A model generated the notes under the pieces. The model was not told where the DNA came from. It was given only the letters and a program-made list of their open reading frames with translations, and did no database searches. A DNA stretch of 64,000 nucleotides from Actinotalea sp. JY-7876. GTDB lineage: Bacteria; Actinomycetota; Actinomycetes; Actinomycetales; Cellulomonadaceae. Of the stretch, positions 14,267-22,931 are shown in pieces. The translations under genes and the position numbers were made by a program. The stretch is from assembly GCF_014042015.1 (NCBI RefSeq), contig NZ_CP059493.1, positions 1,550,001 to 1,614,000 on the forward strand. Direction: 5' to 3'. Positions within the stretch are counted from its first letter, which is position 1; the number at the start of each line of letters is the position of its first letter.

Positions 14267-14718
14267 GCGGCAACGTCGACCCGACGGTCGCCGCGGGACG
14301 CCCGGCCGCCGACCCCGGCCAGGGGTCGGCGGGGCAGGCGTCGCTCGGGGAGCTCTTCAGCAACGTGACGCGTGACCTGTCGACGCTCATGCGCCAGGAG
14401 GTCGCGCTCGCCAAGGCGGAGCTCGCCGACTCGGGCAAGAAGGCCGGCAAGGGCGCGGGGATGCTCTCGGGCGCGGCCGTCGCCGGGCACTTCGTGCTGA
14501 TCTTCCTCTCGGTCGCGCTGTGGTGGGGCCTCGGGGACCTCATGGACAACTGGACCATCTCGGCGATCATCGTCGCGGTCCTCTGGGGCGTCGTGGCCGC
14601 CGTGCTTGCCCTCAAGGGCAGGACCGAGCTCCAGAAGGTCAAGGGCGTACCGCAGACGCAGGAGACGGTCGCCATGATCCCCAACGCACTCAAGGGACAC
14701 GAGGAGGAGAACCGATGA
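14263..14718 (+). CDS. Phage holin family (DUF1469 / YqjE-like) membrane protein
   Basis: The 151-residue product has an N-terminal amphipathic region with the family-typical block LFSNVTRDLSTLMRQEVALAKAE, two transmembrane segments (about 70-95 and 100-120) separated by a short turn, and a basic C-terminus. This matches the actinobacterial holin-superfamily/YqjE group found beside DUF3618 genes. The name reflects fold similarity; there is no lysis cassette or phage context here. The GTG overlaps the previous stop and the stop overlaps the next ATG, so translation of the three genes is coupled. Confidence 0.85.
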   Translation: MSGNVDPTVAAGRPAADPGQGSAGQASLGELFSNVTRDLSTLMRQEVALAKAELADSGKKAGKGAGMLSGAAVAGHFVLIFLSVALWWGLGDLMDNWTISAIIVAVLWGVVAAVLALKGRTELQKVKGVPQTQETVAMIPNALKGHEEENR

Positions 14719-15449
14719 GCGACCCGGACGAGATCCGCGCCGAGATCGAGCGTACGAGGGCCGAGCTGAGCCAGGACGTCGACGCCCTCGAGGAGAAGGT
14801 CAGCCCCAGCCAGATCGCGCACCGCAGGGTCGAGGCGGTCAAGGACCGGGCGACGAGTCTGAAGGACAGGGTGATGGGTGTGTCGGACAGCACGAAGGAC
14901 CACGCGGCGGGCCTCGGGGACTCGGTCTCCGGCACCACGCACAGCGTCGGCGGCAACGTGGCCGGCGCCGCGCAGGGTGCGGCCGGGAGCGTCAGGGGTG
15001 CGGCGCAGGGCGCCGCCCACGGCGTGTCCGGCGCGGCGCAGAGCGTGGCGTCGTCGGCGTCCTCGCTCGCCTCGAGCGCGGGGAGCGCCGTCCGCGGCGT
15101 GCCGGGCACGGTGCAGCGTCAGGCCGAGGGCAACCCCCTGGCCGCCGGGCTGGTTGCCTTCGGGCTCGGCTGGCTCGTCGGGTCCCTAATCCCGAGCACC
15201 AGCAAGGAGCAGCAGGTCGCGGGCAAGGTGAAGGACCAGGCGGCGCCGCTGGTCGACGAGGCCAAGTCCGTCGCCCAGTCCGTCGCCGCGGACTTCCGCG
15301 AGCCCGCGCAGGAGGCGGTGCAGGCGGTCAAGGACGCCGCGGCCGACGCCGCGCACACGCTCAAGGAGGAGGGCCAGCAGGCCGCGCAGGACCTCAAGGG
15401 CGAGGCGCAGGGCGCCAAGGAGTCGGTCCAGGAGTCCCGCGAGTCCTGA
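14715..15449 (+). CDS. DUF3618 domain-containing protein
   Basis: The 244-residue protein starts with the DUF3618 signature (PDEIRAEIERTRAELSQDVDALEEKV, split by residues 4-29) and continues with long Ala/Gly/Ser-rich helices. A hydrophobic segment at about residues 143-160 (PLAAGLVAFGLGWLVGSLI) could insert in the membrane. The C-terminus is a charged LEA-like helical region with repeated AAxDxK patterns. Its function is unknown; abundance of such helices suggests a membrane-tethered coiled-coil or stress-protection role, which is inference. It is the last gene of the cluster, followed 7 bp later by a perfect palindromic terminator. Confidence 0.85.
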   Translation: MSDPDEIRAEIERTRAELSQDVDALEEKVSPSQIAHRRVEAVKDRATSLKDRVMGVSDSTKDHAAGLGDSVSGTTHSVGGNVAGAAQGAAGSVRGAAQGAAHGVSGAAQSVASSASSLASSAGSAVRGVPGTVQRQAEGNPLAAGLVAFGLGWLVGSLIPSTSKEQQVAGKVKDQAAPLVDEAKSVAQSVAADFREPAQEAVQAVKDAAADAAHTLKEEGQQAAQDLKGEAQGAKESVQESRES

Positions 15450-15456
15450 GCGACGT

Positions 15457-15494
15457 CACGCGAGCCCCGGCCGGTCCCGGCCGGGGCTCGCGTG
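15457..15494 (+). terminator. Perfect 18-bp stem terminator
   Basis: CACGCGAGCCCCGGCCGG (15457-15474) is followed by TC and the exact reverse complement (15477-15494). It directly follows the DUF3618 stop. No T-run follows, as usual in high-GC actinobacteria. Confidence 0.85.
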
Positions 15495-15528
15495 CGTGCG
15501 CGACGGGTGCACGGTCCGTCGTCGGCAG

Positions 15529-15534
15529 TAGCGT
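15529..15534 (+). promoter_or_regulatory. -10 box (TAGCGT), probable leaderless pxpA
   Basis: TAGCGT ends seven bases before the pxpA GTG, and no Shine-Dalgarno is present between them. Confidence 0.5.
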
Positions 15535-15541
15535 CGGGGCC

Positions 15542-16315
15542 GTGACGACCGATCTCAACGCCGACCTGGGCGAGGGCCTGGGCCCCTGGCCGATGGGCCA
15601 CGACCACGCGCTGCTCGACCTCGTGTCGAGCGCCAACGTCGCCTGCGGCTTCCACGCGGGCGACCCAGCCACGATGCGCCGCACGTGCGCCGCCGCCGGG
15701 GAGCGCGGGGTCGTGGTCGGAGCGCACGTGGGCTACCGGGACCTCGTGGGGTTCGGTCGCCGCTTCCTCGACGTGGAGCCCGCGGAGCTCGCCGACGAGG
15801 TGGTCTACCAGGTCGGTGCGCTGCAGGCCGTCGCCCGGGCGGCCGGGAGCGACGTGCGCTACGTCAAACCGCACGGCGCGCTCTACCACGCCATCCTGCG
15901 GCACGAGGGACAGGCGGCCGCGGTCGTCGACGCCCTCCGTGCGCTCGACGCGTCGCTCCCGCTCGTGACGATGCCGGGCAGCGTCGTCGCGGGCCTCGCG
16001 CAGGAGGCGGGGGTCCGGGTGGTCGGCGAGGCCTTCGTCGACCGTGCCTACCGGCCCGACGGCACCCTGGTGCCGCGCACGGAGCCGGGCGCGAACGTGA
16101 CGGATCCCGGCGACGTGGCCGCGCGTGCGGTCCGCCTCGCCACCGAGGGCGTCGTCGTCGCCGTCGACGGCACCCCGGTCCGCCTCGACGTCGAGACCCT
16201 CTGCCTGCACGGGGACGCCCGCGGCGCGGTGGCCGCGGCGCGGGCGGTCCGCCGGGCCCTGGCCGCCGCGGACGTCGGGGTCGGGCCCTTCGTGCCCGGC
16301 GGCGCAGGTGGGTGA
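15542..16315 (+). CDS. pxpA: 5-oxoprolinase subunit A (LamB/YcsF family) PxpA
   Basis: PxpA is part of the bacterial ATP-dependent 5-oxoprolinase PxpABC, which opens pyroglutamate to glutamate. The 257-residue product has the family N-terminus DLNADLGEGLGPW and the conserved NVACGFHAGDP, GAHVGYRD and VKPHGALYH motifs. The GTG start is set by TAGCGT seven bases upstream and by the family start. It overlaps the fused pxpB-pxpC gene by 8 bp. Pcp (47507-48154) elsewhere in this window can generate the pyroglutamate substrate. Confidence 0.96.
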   Translation: MTTDLNADLGEGLGPWPMGHDHALLDLVSSANVACGFHAGDPATMRRTCAAAGERGVVVGAHVGYRDLVGFGRRFLDVEPAELADEVVYQVGALQAVARAAGSDVRYVKPHGALYHAILRHEGQAAAVVDALRALDASLPLVTMPGSVVAGLAQEAGVRVVGEAFVDRAYRPDGTLVPRTEPGANVTDPGDVAARAVRLATEGVVVAVDGTPVRLDVETLCLHGDARGAVAAARAVRRALAAADVGVGPFVPGGAGG

Positions 16316-17915
16316 GCCGACCGCCCGGGTCAGGCGCGTCGGGGACCGGGCGCTCCTGGTCGCCTGCCGGGACGTCGGCGAGGTGCAGGCGGTGGTGGCC
16401 CACCTGCGACAGCACCCCGTGCCCGGCCAGGAGGACCTCCAGGCGGGCGCGCTGACGGTGCTCGTCGTCCTGCGGGACCGGCGGCTGCAGGCACGCGCCG
16501 CCGCGCTGCTCGGGACGCTCGAGGTCCCGGCGCGGGCGGCGGCGGACGGTCGCCTCGTGGAGGTCGACACCGTGTACGACGGCGAGGACCTCGCCGACGT
16601 CGCCCGGCTCACCGGGCGCAGCGTCGAGGCGGTCGTCGCGGCGCACGCGGCCACGCCCTGGACCGCCGCGTTCGCGGGCTTCGCGCCCGGGTTCGTGTAC
16701 CTGGTCGGCGACGGGCGAGGCGTGCCCCGCCGCGAGACGCCGCGGGCCGCGGTGCCCGCGGGCGCCGTCGCCGTGGGCGGCCCGTACTCCGCCGTCTACC
16801 CGCGGCGCAGCCCCGGCGGCTGGCGGCTCCTCGGGCGCACCGAGGCCGCCGTGTGGGATCTCGCGGCCGACCCGCCCGCGCTGCTGCGGCCGGGGGACCG
16901 GGTGCGCTTCCGACCCGTGCGCGCCACGGCTCCCACGGCGTCCGGTGCGGGCGCCGCCGCCGCGGCGGCGCCCGTCGTCCCGAGTGTCGCACCGCGCGCG
17001 GAGCATCCCGTCCGCGACGGCGACGGCGACGGCGACGGGGCCGCGCTCGAGGTGCTGCACCCGGGGCCGCTGACGCTGGTCGAGGACCTCGGGCGGCCGG
17101 GCCGGCGCGATCTCGGCGTCTCTCCGGGCGGTGCGGCCGACCGGGCGGCCGCGCGCGCGGCGAACCGCCTCGTGGGCAACCGTCGCGACGCCGCGCTGCT
17201 GGAGACCGTGCTGGGAGGACTGCGGCTGCGGGCGGCGCGCCCCGTCGTCGTCGCGGTCACGGGTGCGGCACGGGAGGCCGAGGTCGCCACGGCCCGCGGC
17301 GGGAGGACGGTGTCCGCGTGGCACGCCGTGGGCCTGGCCGAGGGTGATGTCCTGACGGTGCCGGAGCCGCCGTCGGGGCTGCGGTCCTACGTCGCGGTGC
17401 GCGGGGGACTGGACGGTGCTCGGGTCCTGGGCAGCCGGTCGAGCGACGTGCTCGGTGGGCTCGGCCCGGGTCCCGTGGCCGCGGGCGCGGTCCTGGGGGT
17501 GCGCGGGGAGGTGTCCGGCGCCGTCGGAGCTCCCGAGCCGCCCGTCGTCCCCGAGGCGGGCGCGGTGCGCGTGCGCGCCGTCCCGGGCCCGGACGTCCCG
17601 CGTCCGGGGCGGGACGGGGCGACGGGACCCGCGCTGTGGCACGTGCCGTGGACCGTCGCGACGGCGTCGAACCGGATCGGGCTGCGCCTCGAGGGTCGCG
17701 CGCTGCCGCCGGCCGACGCGGGGGAGCGCCCGAGCCAGGGCGTCCTGGCGGGCGGGGTGCAGCTGCCCCCGTCGGGTCTGCCCGTCGTCTTCCTGGTCGA
17801 CCACCCGGTCACGGGCGGCTACCCGGTGGTCGCCACGGTGGTCGACGCCGACCTGGACCGGCTCGCGCAGCTGCGGCCCGGCCAGACCCTGGTGCTGGTC
17901 CCGGAGGACCGATGA
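16308..17915 (+). CDS. pxpBC: Fused 5-oxoprolinase subunits B and C (PxpB-PxpC)
   Basis: A single 535-residue protein carries both remaining 5-oxoprolinase subunits. Residues 1-205 are the PxpB (KipI-like) domain, with TPWTAAFAGFAPGFVYL and PAGAVAVGGPYSAVYP. An Ala/Asp-rich linker with a (GD)n run follows at about 225-245. Residues about 250-535 are the PxpC (KipA-like) carboxylase-type domain, starting LEVLHPGPLTLVEDLGRPG and ending with GVLAGGVQLPPSGLP and DHPVTGGYP. B and C are separate genes in many bacteria; fusions are known in this superfamily. The GTG lies inside the pxpA end and the stop overlaps the phosphoesterase ATG. Confidence 0.95.
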   Translation: MGEPTARVRRVGDRALLVACRDVGEVQAVVAHLRQHPVPGQEDLQAGALTVLVVLRDRRLQARAAALLGTLEVPARAAADGRLVEVDTVYDGEDLADVARLTGRSVEAVVAAHAATPWTAAFAGFAPGFVYLVGDGRGVPRRETPRAAVPAGAVAVGGPYSAVYPRRSPGGWRLLGRTEAAVWDLAADPPALLRPGDRVRFRPVRATAPTASGAGAAAAAAPVVPSVAPRAEHPVRDGDGDGDGAALEVLHPGPLTLVEDLGRPGRRDLGVSPGGAADRAAARAANRLVGNRRDAALLETVLGGLRLRAARPVVVAVTGAAREAEVATARGGRTVSAWHAVGLAEGDVLTVPEPPSGLRSYVAVRGGLDGARVLGSRSSDVLGGLGPGPVAAGAVLGVRGEVSGAVGAPEPPVVPEAGAVRVRAVPGPDVPRPGRDGATGPALWHVPWTVATASNRIGLRLEGRALPPADAGERPSQGVLAGGVQLPPSGLPVVFLVDHPVTGGYPVVATVVDADLDRLAQLRPGQTLVLVPEDR

Positions 17916-18451
17916 CGACACGCCTGCTGCTGCTCGCCGACACCCACGTGCCCGCCCGCTCCCGCGGGCTGCCGCGGGCGGTGTGGGACCTCGTCGAGCA
18001 GGCCGACCTGGTGGTGCACGCGGGCGACTGGGTGGACGTCGCCCTGCTCGACGAGCTCGCGGCGCGGTCCCGCGACCTCCTCGCCTGCTGGGGCAACAAC
18101 GACGGGCCGGCGCTGCGGACCCGCCTGCCCGAGGTCGCCCGGCGCACCGTCGAGGGGGTGCGGTTCGCCGTGGTCCACGAGACGGGGGCCGCGGCCGGCA
18201 GGGAGCGCCGCGCCGACGCCGCCTACCCGGACGCGGACGTCCTCGTGTTCGGGCACAGCCACATCCCGTGGGACACGACGACGCCGTCCGGCCTGCGGCT
18301 GCTCAACCCCGGCTCGCCGACCGACCGACGCCGCCAGCCGGTGTGCACCGTCATGACGGCCGTCGTGCCGTCGCGGGGCGGCGACGCGTCGCGGGGCGAG
18401 CGCGCCGCGAGCGTCGAGGTGCGCCTGCTGCCCGTCGACCGGAGCGTGTGA
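17912..18451 (+). CDS. YfcE-type metallophosphoesterase
   Basis: The 179-residue cytoplasmic protein has the calcineurin-like metal-ligand motifs in order: ADTHVPA (residues 9-15), HAGDWVD, CWGNND, and the C-terminal VFGHSHIPWD plus NPGSP. These match the YfcE/MJ0936 phosphodiesterase group. The substrate is not predictable. The ATG overlaps the pxpBC stop, so it is co-transcribed with the 5-oxoprolinase genes, but no functional link is known to me. The last 30 residues are a nonconserved Arg/Ser-rich tail. Confidence 0.92.
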   Translation: MTTRLLLLADTHVPARSRGLPRAVWDLVEQADLVVHAGDWVDVALLDELAARSRDLLACWGNNDGPALRTRLPEVARRTVEGVRFAVVHETGAAAGRERRADAAYPDADVLVFGHSHIPWDTTTPSGLRLLNPGSPTDRRRQPVCTVMTAVVPSRGGDASRGERAASVEVRLLPVDRSV

Positions 18452-18476
18452 CCGGTCGACGGGGCGACGCCTCTCC

Positions 18477-19700
18477 TCAGAAGGTGTCCCGCGGCGGGGC
18501 GTCGGCCGGCGTGCTGGTCAGCGGGTGGGCGCGGTGCTCGGCGTGCGCCCGGGCGATCAGCTCGCGCAGCTCGTCCTGGCCCTTGGTCACCGACGAGTGG
18601 TCGGCGGCCATGCGCTTGAGCTCCGCCTCCTCCTCGAGGAGCTCGGCGTAGATCCGCTCGCGCTCGGCCGGGTCCGCCGTGTACTCGAGGTCGAGGTACT
18701 CGGTCGCGTGGCGTTGGGCGCTGTTGAGCGCGTTCTGGGCTCGACCACGAGGGCTGGCGAGCGACGCCAGGACCGTGACGATCAGGACGCCGACGATGAC
18801 ACCCAGGGACAGCGGGGTGCTCACCTCGACCACGTCGATCGGCTCGCCGTCGTTGACCCAGGGGATGTTGTTCTTGTGCATCGCGTGCAGGATCAGCTTG
18901 ACGCCGATGAAGCCGAGGATCACCGCGAGCCCGTACGACAGGTAGATGAGGCGGTCCAGCAGGCCGTCGATGAGGAAGTACAGCTGGCGCAGCCCGAGCA
19001 GCGAGAACGCCGTCGCGGTGAAGACGATGTACACGTCCTGGGTCAGGCCGAAGATCGCGGGGATCGAGTCGAGCGCGAACAGGATGTCCGTGCCGCCGAT
19101 GGCGACCATCACCAGGAGCATCGGCGTCAGGGCCCGGCGGCCGTCGACCCGCGTGAACATCTTGTCGCCGTCGTAGTGCTCGGTGGTGTGGAACACCCGG
19201 CGCGCCAGCCGGATGACGAAGTTGTCCGCCGTGTGGGAGTCCGAGGACTCGGGCTTGAGCAGGTTGCCCGCCGTGATGAGCAGGATGAGCCCGAACGCGT
19301 AGAAGACCCACGCGAACGAGTTGATCAGCGCGGCACCGAGCAGGATGAAGGCGGTCCGGGCGATGAGCGAGAAGGTGATGCCGAAGAGCAGCACCTTCTG
19401 CTGGTCCTCGCGCGGCACGCGGAAGCTGCTCATGATGATGAGGAAGACGAAGAGGTTGTCGACGGACAGCGCCTTCTCCGTGATGTAGCCGGCGAAGTAC
19501 TCCGAGCCGGCGTCGCCGCCCCCGAGCACGAGCACGCCCACGCCGAAGAGCAGGGCGATGCCGACGTACAGCGCCGACCAGATGCTGGCCTCGCGCAGGG
19601 TGGGGGTGTGGGCCTTGCGGACGTGGAAGACGTAGTCGAACGCCAGGAGACCGACGATCGCCGCGATCGTCAGGATCCAGACCAGGGGTGAGACAACCAT
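18477..19700 (-). CDS. TerC family integral membrane protein
   Basis: The 407-residue product has at least eight transmembrane helices and the TerC/Alx hallmarks: FAGYITEKALSVDNLFVFLIIMSSF with the conserved DN pair, and GGTDILFALDSIPAIFG with the acidic residues. TerC proteins are linked to tellurite resistance and, for Alx/MeeF/MeeY, to manganese export; the substrate here is inferred. A cytoplasmic C-terminal region (about 330-407) is charged and helical. ATG 19700 is preceded by CTGGAGGACT. I looked for the Mn-sensing yybP-ykoY aptamer often found before such genes and did not recognise one in 19701-19860. Confidence 0.92.
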   Translation of the reverse strand: MVVSPLVWILTIAAIVGLLAFDYVFHVRKAHTPTLREASIWSALYVGIALLFGVGVLVLGGGDAGSEYFAGYITEKALSVDNLFVFLIIMSSFRVPREDQQKVLLFGITFSLIARTAFILLGAALINSFAWVFYAFGLILLITAGNLLKPESSDSHTADNFVIRLARRVFHTTEHYDGDKMFTRVDGRRALTPMLLVMVAIGGTDILFALDSIPAIFGLTQDVYIVFTATAFSLLGLRQLYFLIDGLLDRLIYLSYGLAVILGFIGVKLILHAMHKNNIPWVNDGEPIDVVEVSTPLSLGVIVGVLIVTVLASLASPRGRAQNALNSAQRHATEYLDLEYTADPAERERIYAELLEEEAELKRMAADHSSVTKGQDELRELIARAHAEHRAHPLTSTPADAPPRDTF

Positions 19701-19872
19701 CGGGCGCGAGTCCTCCAGAGCTTCATGCGGGTACCGACGCCCGCGGTTCGCGCGCGCCCTGCGGGAGCAACGTCGGCCGCCCCGTCGAGGTTCCGACACG
19801 CGGGGTCCGGCCTCGTCGTCCTGCCCGCAAGCGTAACGGCGGCACCCGGGCGACGCCTGCAAGGATGGCGGT

Positions 19873-20232
19873 GTGACGCCCGATGCCGCCGCCCGCGTCA
19901 CCGCTGTGCGTGACGGTGCCCTCGCCCGCCTCCGCGGGCTCGGTGCGGCCTTCGACGAGGTCGTCGAGGCGTCCGCCTGGTCCAACGCCGACGACGAGCA
20001 CGACCCCGAGGGCGCCACCGTCGCCTTCGAGCGCGCACAGCTCGCGGCGCTGGTGCGCCAGGCCCGCGCGGACCTCGCCGACGCGGACGCCGCCCTCGAC
20101 CGCCTGGAGGCGGGCACCTACGGCACCTGCGAGCGGTGCGGCGGGCCGGTGGGCGACGACCGGCTCGCTGTGCGGCCGACGGCGCGGCGCTGCGTCGGGT
20201 GCGCCGCGTCGCAGGCACGCGAGCGGGGCTGA
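19873..20232 (+). CDS. TraR/DksA-type C4 zinc finger protein
   Basis: The 119-residue product has an N-terminal helical coiled-coil region with many acidic residues (about 20-75) and a C-terminal C4 zinc finger, CERCGGPV...RCVGC, around residues 91-113. This is the architecture of DksA/TraR proteins, which reach into the RNA polymerase secondary channel. Actinobacterial members are mostly uncharacterised, so a role in transcription control is inference from the fold. The acidic tip (NADDEHDPE) is plausible for that role. The GTG at 19873 follows AAGGAT, a near -10-like hexamer, and lacks a good Shine-Dalgarno. Confidence 0.88.
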   Translation: MTPDAAARVTAVRDGALARLRGLGAAFDEVVEASAWSNADDEHDPEGATVAFERAQLAALVRQARADLADADAALDRLEAGTYGTCERCGGPVGDDRLAVRPTARRCVGCAASQARERG

Positions 20233-20308
20233 AGGTCCTACGTCCGACGGCTCGCGGTCGCCGATGGTGGAGGTGCTGGACATCCCCCACCGATCCGAGA
20301 GGTCAGCT

Positions 20309-20371
20309 GTGAACGAGCACACCGCGCCCGCCGCCATCGACGAGGACGACCTGCCCCCGTTCTGGGACTGA
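20309..20371 (+). CDS. Possible 20-residue peptide ending DDLPPFWD
   Basis: A GTG at 20309 preceded by GAGAGG (eight bases spacing) opens a 20-codon frame encoding an acidic peptide with an unusual C-terminus (EDDLPPFWD). An in-frame ATG at 20264 would make it 35 residues. It is followed nine bases later by a terminator-like hairpin, which suggests a transcribed unit. I do not recognise the peptide; coding status is uncertain. Confidence 0.3.
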   Translation: MNEHTAPAAIDEDDLPPFWD

Positions 20372-20380
20372 CGCGCCTGC

Positions 20381-20408
20381 GGCACCGACGGGAGCACCCA
20401 TCGGTGCC
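20381..20408. terminator. Hairpin terminator, possibly bidirectional
   Basis: GGCACCGA at 20381-20388 pairs with TCGGTGCC at 20401-20408, and three more base pairs inside give a 4-base AGCA loop. It lies between the tiny ORF (+) and the convergent phosphatase gene (-). Confidence 0.6.
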
Positions 20409-20496
20409 ACTCAGGGCTCCTGAGCCCCCGCATCACCGGGACGGCCGGCGGTCCCGACGCCGTTGACGCCCGCAAGCCCGACCGCACCGCGACCGG

Positions 20497-22659
20497 TCAG
20501 CCGCCCTGCACGCGGTTCGAGAAGCGGGTCGGCTGACGGGCCGGTCGCGGTGCGGCCGAGCCCTGCAGACGCACCGCGACCAGGGCGACGTCGTCGTCGG
20601 CGTGGACGGGGAGCATGCGCGCGAGCACCTGGTCGCAGATGGTCTCGGGGTCGGCGGGCGCGAGCTCGCCGAGGGTCCGGCGCAGGAGTGCGATCCCCTC
20701 CCGCAGGCCGCGGTCCCGGCGCTCGACCAGGCCGTCCGTGTACAGCAGCAGCGTCGCTCCACGCTCGAGGGTGGCGACGGTCTCCCTGCGCTCGGTGTCC
20801 GGGCGCACCCCGAGCAGGATGTCGGGTCGCCCCGCGGTGAGGGCCGCGACGCTCCCGTCGGGGTGGAGGACGAGCGGGGTGGGGTGCCCCGCGTTCGAGA
20901 GGCGCACCCGCGTCAGCCCGCGCCCGCGGTCGTCGTCCGTCTGCTCGATCGTGGCCACGACCGCCGTCGCGAGCGCGTCGAGCCGCAGCGACCGCAGCGC
21001 GCGGTCGACCCGTTCGAGCACCGCCGCGGGTGTCGCGCCGCAGGTCACAGCCACGCCACGCAGGATCGAGCGGACCTGGCTCATGGTCGCGGCGGCGGCG
21101 CCGTCGTGGCCGACGACGTCACCGATCACGATCACCGTCGCGCCGTCCGGCTCCACGAACGCGTCGTACCAGTCGCCGCCCACCTTGGCGGCCTCGGCGG
21201 CAGGCACGTAGCGCACGGCGACCTGCAGGTGGTCCGCCTGGGGCGGCTCCGTGAGCAACGAGCGCTGGAACGCCTCCGCCAGCTGGCGCTGCTGGCGGTA
21301 GAGGCGGGCGTTGTCCAGCGCCAGGCCGGCGCGTCCGGCGACCTCGCGGGCGGCGGCGAGGTCCGCCGCGGACATCGGCGCGCGCTCGGGGCCACGGAAG
21401 AGGCTGATCGCGCCCACCGTGCGTCCTCGCGCCCTCATCGGCAGGGCGGCCGCCGACTCGGGTGCGAGCAGCCGCAGGGCCTCGAGCGCCTCCCCGGGCC
21501 GCAGCATCGCCGCGATGCGCTCCGTCGCCTCCGCGGGCACGGCCACCGGCTCTCTGCGGTCCAGCGCGCGCCCCGGGAACGACTCGTCCGCGAGCGCCGC
21601 GAGCCGGGTCGTCGCGTACCGGGCGACCAGCGGGCGCGCGACCTCGTCCGCGTGCCACGTCGCGATGTCCCGGAGCCGGCGGCGCGGGGCCCGTCCGTCG
21701 CTCGGGAACTCGGCCAGGGTGACCACGCACCAGTCGGCGAGCTCCGGCACCACGAGCTGCACGAGGCGGCCCATGGCCGTCTCGGCGTCCATGGTCTCGG
21801 CGAGCTCGTGCGTGACCCGCGCCGTCAGCCGTGCGCGGCGCGCCGCGTCCTCGGCGACGGCCTGCGCGGTGTGCCTGGCGGTGACGTCGAGGAACGACAC
21901 GCCGAGGCCGTCCGCGTGCGGCCACGCCCGCACCTCGTACCACCGGTCGGACGGCGGCGGCAGGTGGGCCTCGAGCAGCCCCGTCGTGCCGGTGCGCACC
22001 GCCTCGTCGCAGGCTGCCTGGAGGGCGGCCGCGACGGGGTCCGGGAACGCCCGCCACAGCGCCGTGCCGGCGAGCTCGTGGCGGCTCCGGCCCAGCATCC
22101 GCTCGGCCTCGGCGTTGACGTACGTCACCCGTGCCGCGAGGTCCAGCCCGACGAATGCCGTCGGGATCGACTCGAGCACGCGTGCCACGCGCGCCTCGGT
22201 GTCCCGCCGCGCCGTGCTGTCGTACCCGACGCCCAGGACCCGCGCGGGCGTCCCGTCCGAGCCGCTCAGGACGTGGCCGCGCACGGTCAACCACCGCATC
22301 GCCCGCCCGGGCACGACCACCCGGCAGTCGAGCTCGACCTCGCCGCGCGCGTCGACGGCCCGCTGGACCGTGCGCCCGACGACGGGCCGGTCGTCCGGGT
22401 GCAGGCGTGCCTTGAACTGGGCGACGCTGCCCCGGAACTCCTGGCGCGTGTAGCCGAAGAGGCGCAGCATCCGGTCGTCCCAGTGCAGCTGCCCGGTGGC
22501 CAGGTCCCACTCGAAGGTCCCGACGTCGGCCGCCGCGAGCGCCAGCTCGGCGATGACCTCGGAGGGGTCCACCACCGGGCGGCGGGGGCCACGGGGCCGG
22601 CCCGCGCCGGACGTCGGACGGTCCCGCCGGGAGCCTCGTACGCGTCGCTCGTCGGCCAC
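20497..22659 (-). CDS. PAS-PAS-GAF-SpoIIE (PP2C-type) serine phosphatase
   Basis: This 720-residue cytoplasmic signalling protein has an N-terminal PAS/PAC domain (FEWDLATGQLHWDDRMLRLFGYT, about 50-170), a second PAS domain (SIPTAFVGLDLAARVTYVNAEAERMLG, about 170-290), a GAF-like region (about 310-475), and a C-terminal SpoIIE phosphatase domain. The phosphatase domain has the metal-binding AKVGGDWYDAF, VIGDVVGHDGAAA and LLLYTDGLVERR motifs. Such proteins dephosphorylate anti-anti-sigma factors in partner-switching systems. GTG 22659 is chosen: a GGGGG run six bases upstream can serve as ribosome site, while the GTG at 22674 would abut AGGTGA with no spacing. An HATPase kinase gene lies upstream on the same strand. 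Confidence 0.9.
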   Translation of the reverse strand: MADERRVRGSRRDRPTSGAGRPRGPRRPVVDPSEVIAELALAAADVGTFEWDLATGQLHWDDRMLRLFGYTRQEFRGSVAQFKARLHPDDRPVVGRTVQRAVDARGEVELDCRVVVPGRAMRWLTVRGHVLSGSDGTPARVLGVGYDSTARRDTEARVARVLESIPTAFVGLDLAARVTYVNAEAERMLGRSRHELAGTALWRAFPDPVAAALQAACDEAVRTGTTGLLEAHLPPPSDRWYEVRAWPHADGLGVSFLDVTARHTAQAVAEDAARRARLTARVTHELAETMDAETAMGRLVQLVVPELADWCVVTLAEFPSDGRAPRRRLRDIATWHADEVARPLVARYATTRLAALADESFPGRALDRREPVAVPAEATERIAAMLRPGEALEALRLLAPESAAALPMRARGRTVGAISLFRGPERAPMSAADLAAAREVAGRAGLALDNARLYRQQRQLAEAFQRSLLTEPPQADHLQVAVRYVPAAEAAKVGGDWYDAFVEPDGATVIVIGDVVGHDGAAAATMSQVRSILRGVAVTCGATPAAVLERVDRALRSLRLDALATAVVATIEQTDDDRGRGLTRVRLSNAGHPTPLVLHPDGSVAALTAGRPDILLGVRPDTERRETVATLERGATLLLYTDGLVERRDRGLREGIALLRRTLGELAPADPETICDQVLARMLPVHADDDVALVAVRLQGSAAPRPARQPTRFSNRVQGG

Positions 22660-22931
22660 CGCAAACCCCCGCACTCACCTCGGTCGTCGCCCATCATCGA
22701 CCAGGGCGGGTCCGCGGCGCCAGGCTGGGCGCGCGTTCGGGCGACCACGCCGCGGCGCCGGGCTGCCCGTGCGCCGGTGCGACGGGCGGGTGATCCTGGA
22801 CGAGGGCCGCCGCGTGTCGGCCGGGTGTGCCCGCGCTGCGACGCCGGTACCGGGCACCGTCGTGACGAGCGCCCGTGGCGGCGTGTCGACCCACGCCCCT
22901 GAGGCGTCCGTCCGGGCGCGCCCCTGCGGGC
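22660..22931 (-). other. Intergenic region upstream of the phosphatase gene
   Basis: These 272 bp of GC-rich DNA lie between two minus-strand signalling genes. I see no supported gene, tRNA or strong hairpin. It presumably holds the phosphatase promoter and leader. Confidence 0.4.

Noticed and set aside
14263-14718. Prophage signal from the holin-family annotation
   Set aside because: No other phage genes, integrase, att repeats or composition change; this family is common in host envelope clusters with DUF3618.
19701-19872. yybP-ykoY manganese riboswitch before the TerC gene
   Set aside because: Such aptamers often precede TerC/Alx genes, but I could not find the conserved GGGGAGUAG and paired core in this leader.
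20497-22902. Long plus-strand open frames antisense to the phosphatase gene
   Set aside because: Their translations are Arg/Pro/Gly-rich with no domain pattern, as expected from antisense of a 74% GC gene; the minus strand has PAS and SpoIIE motifs.
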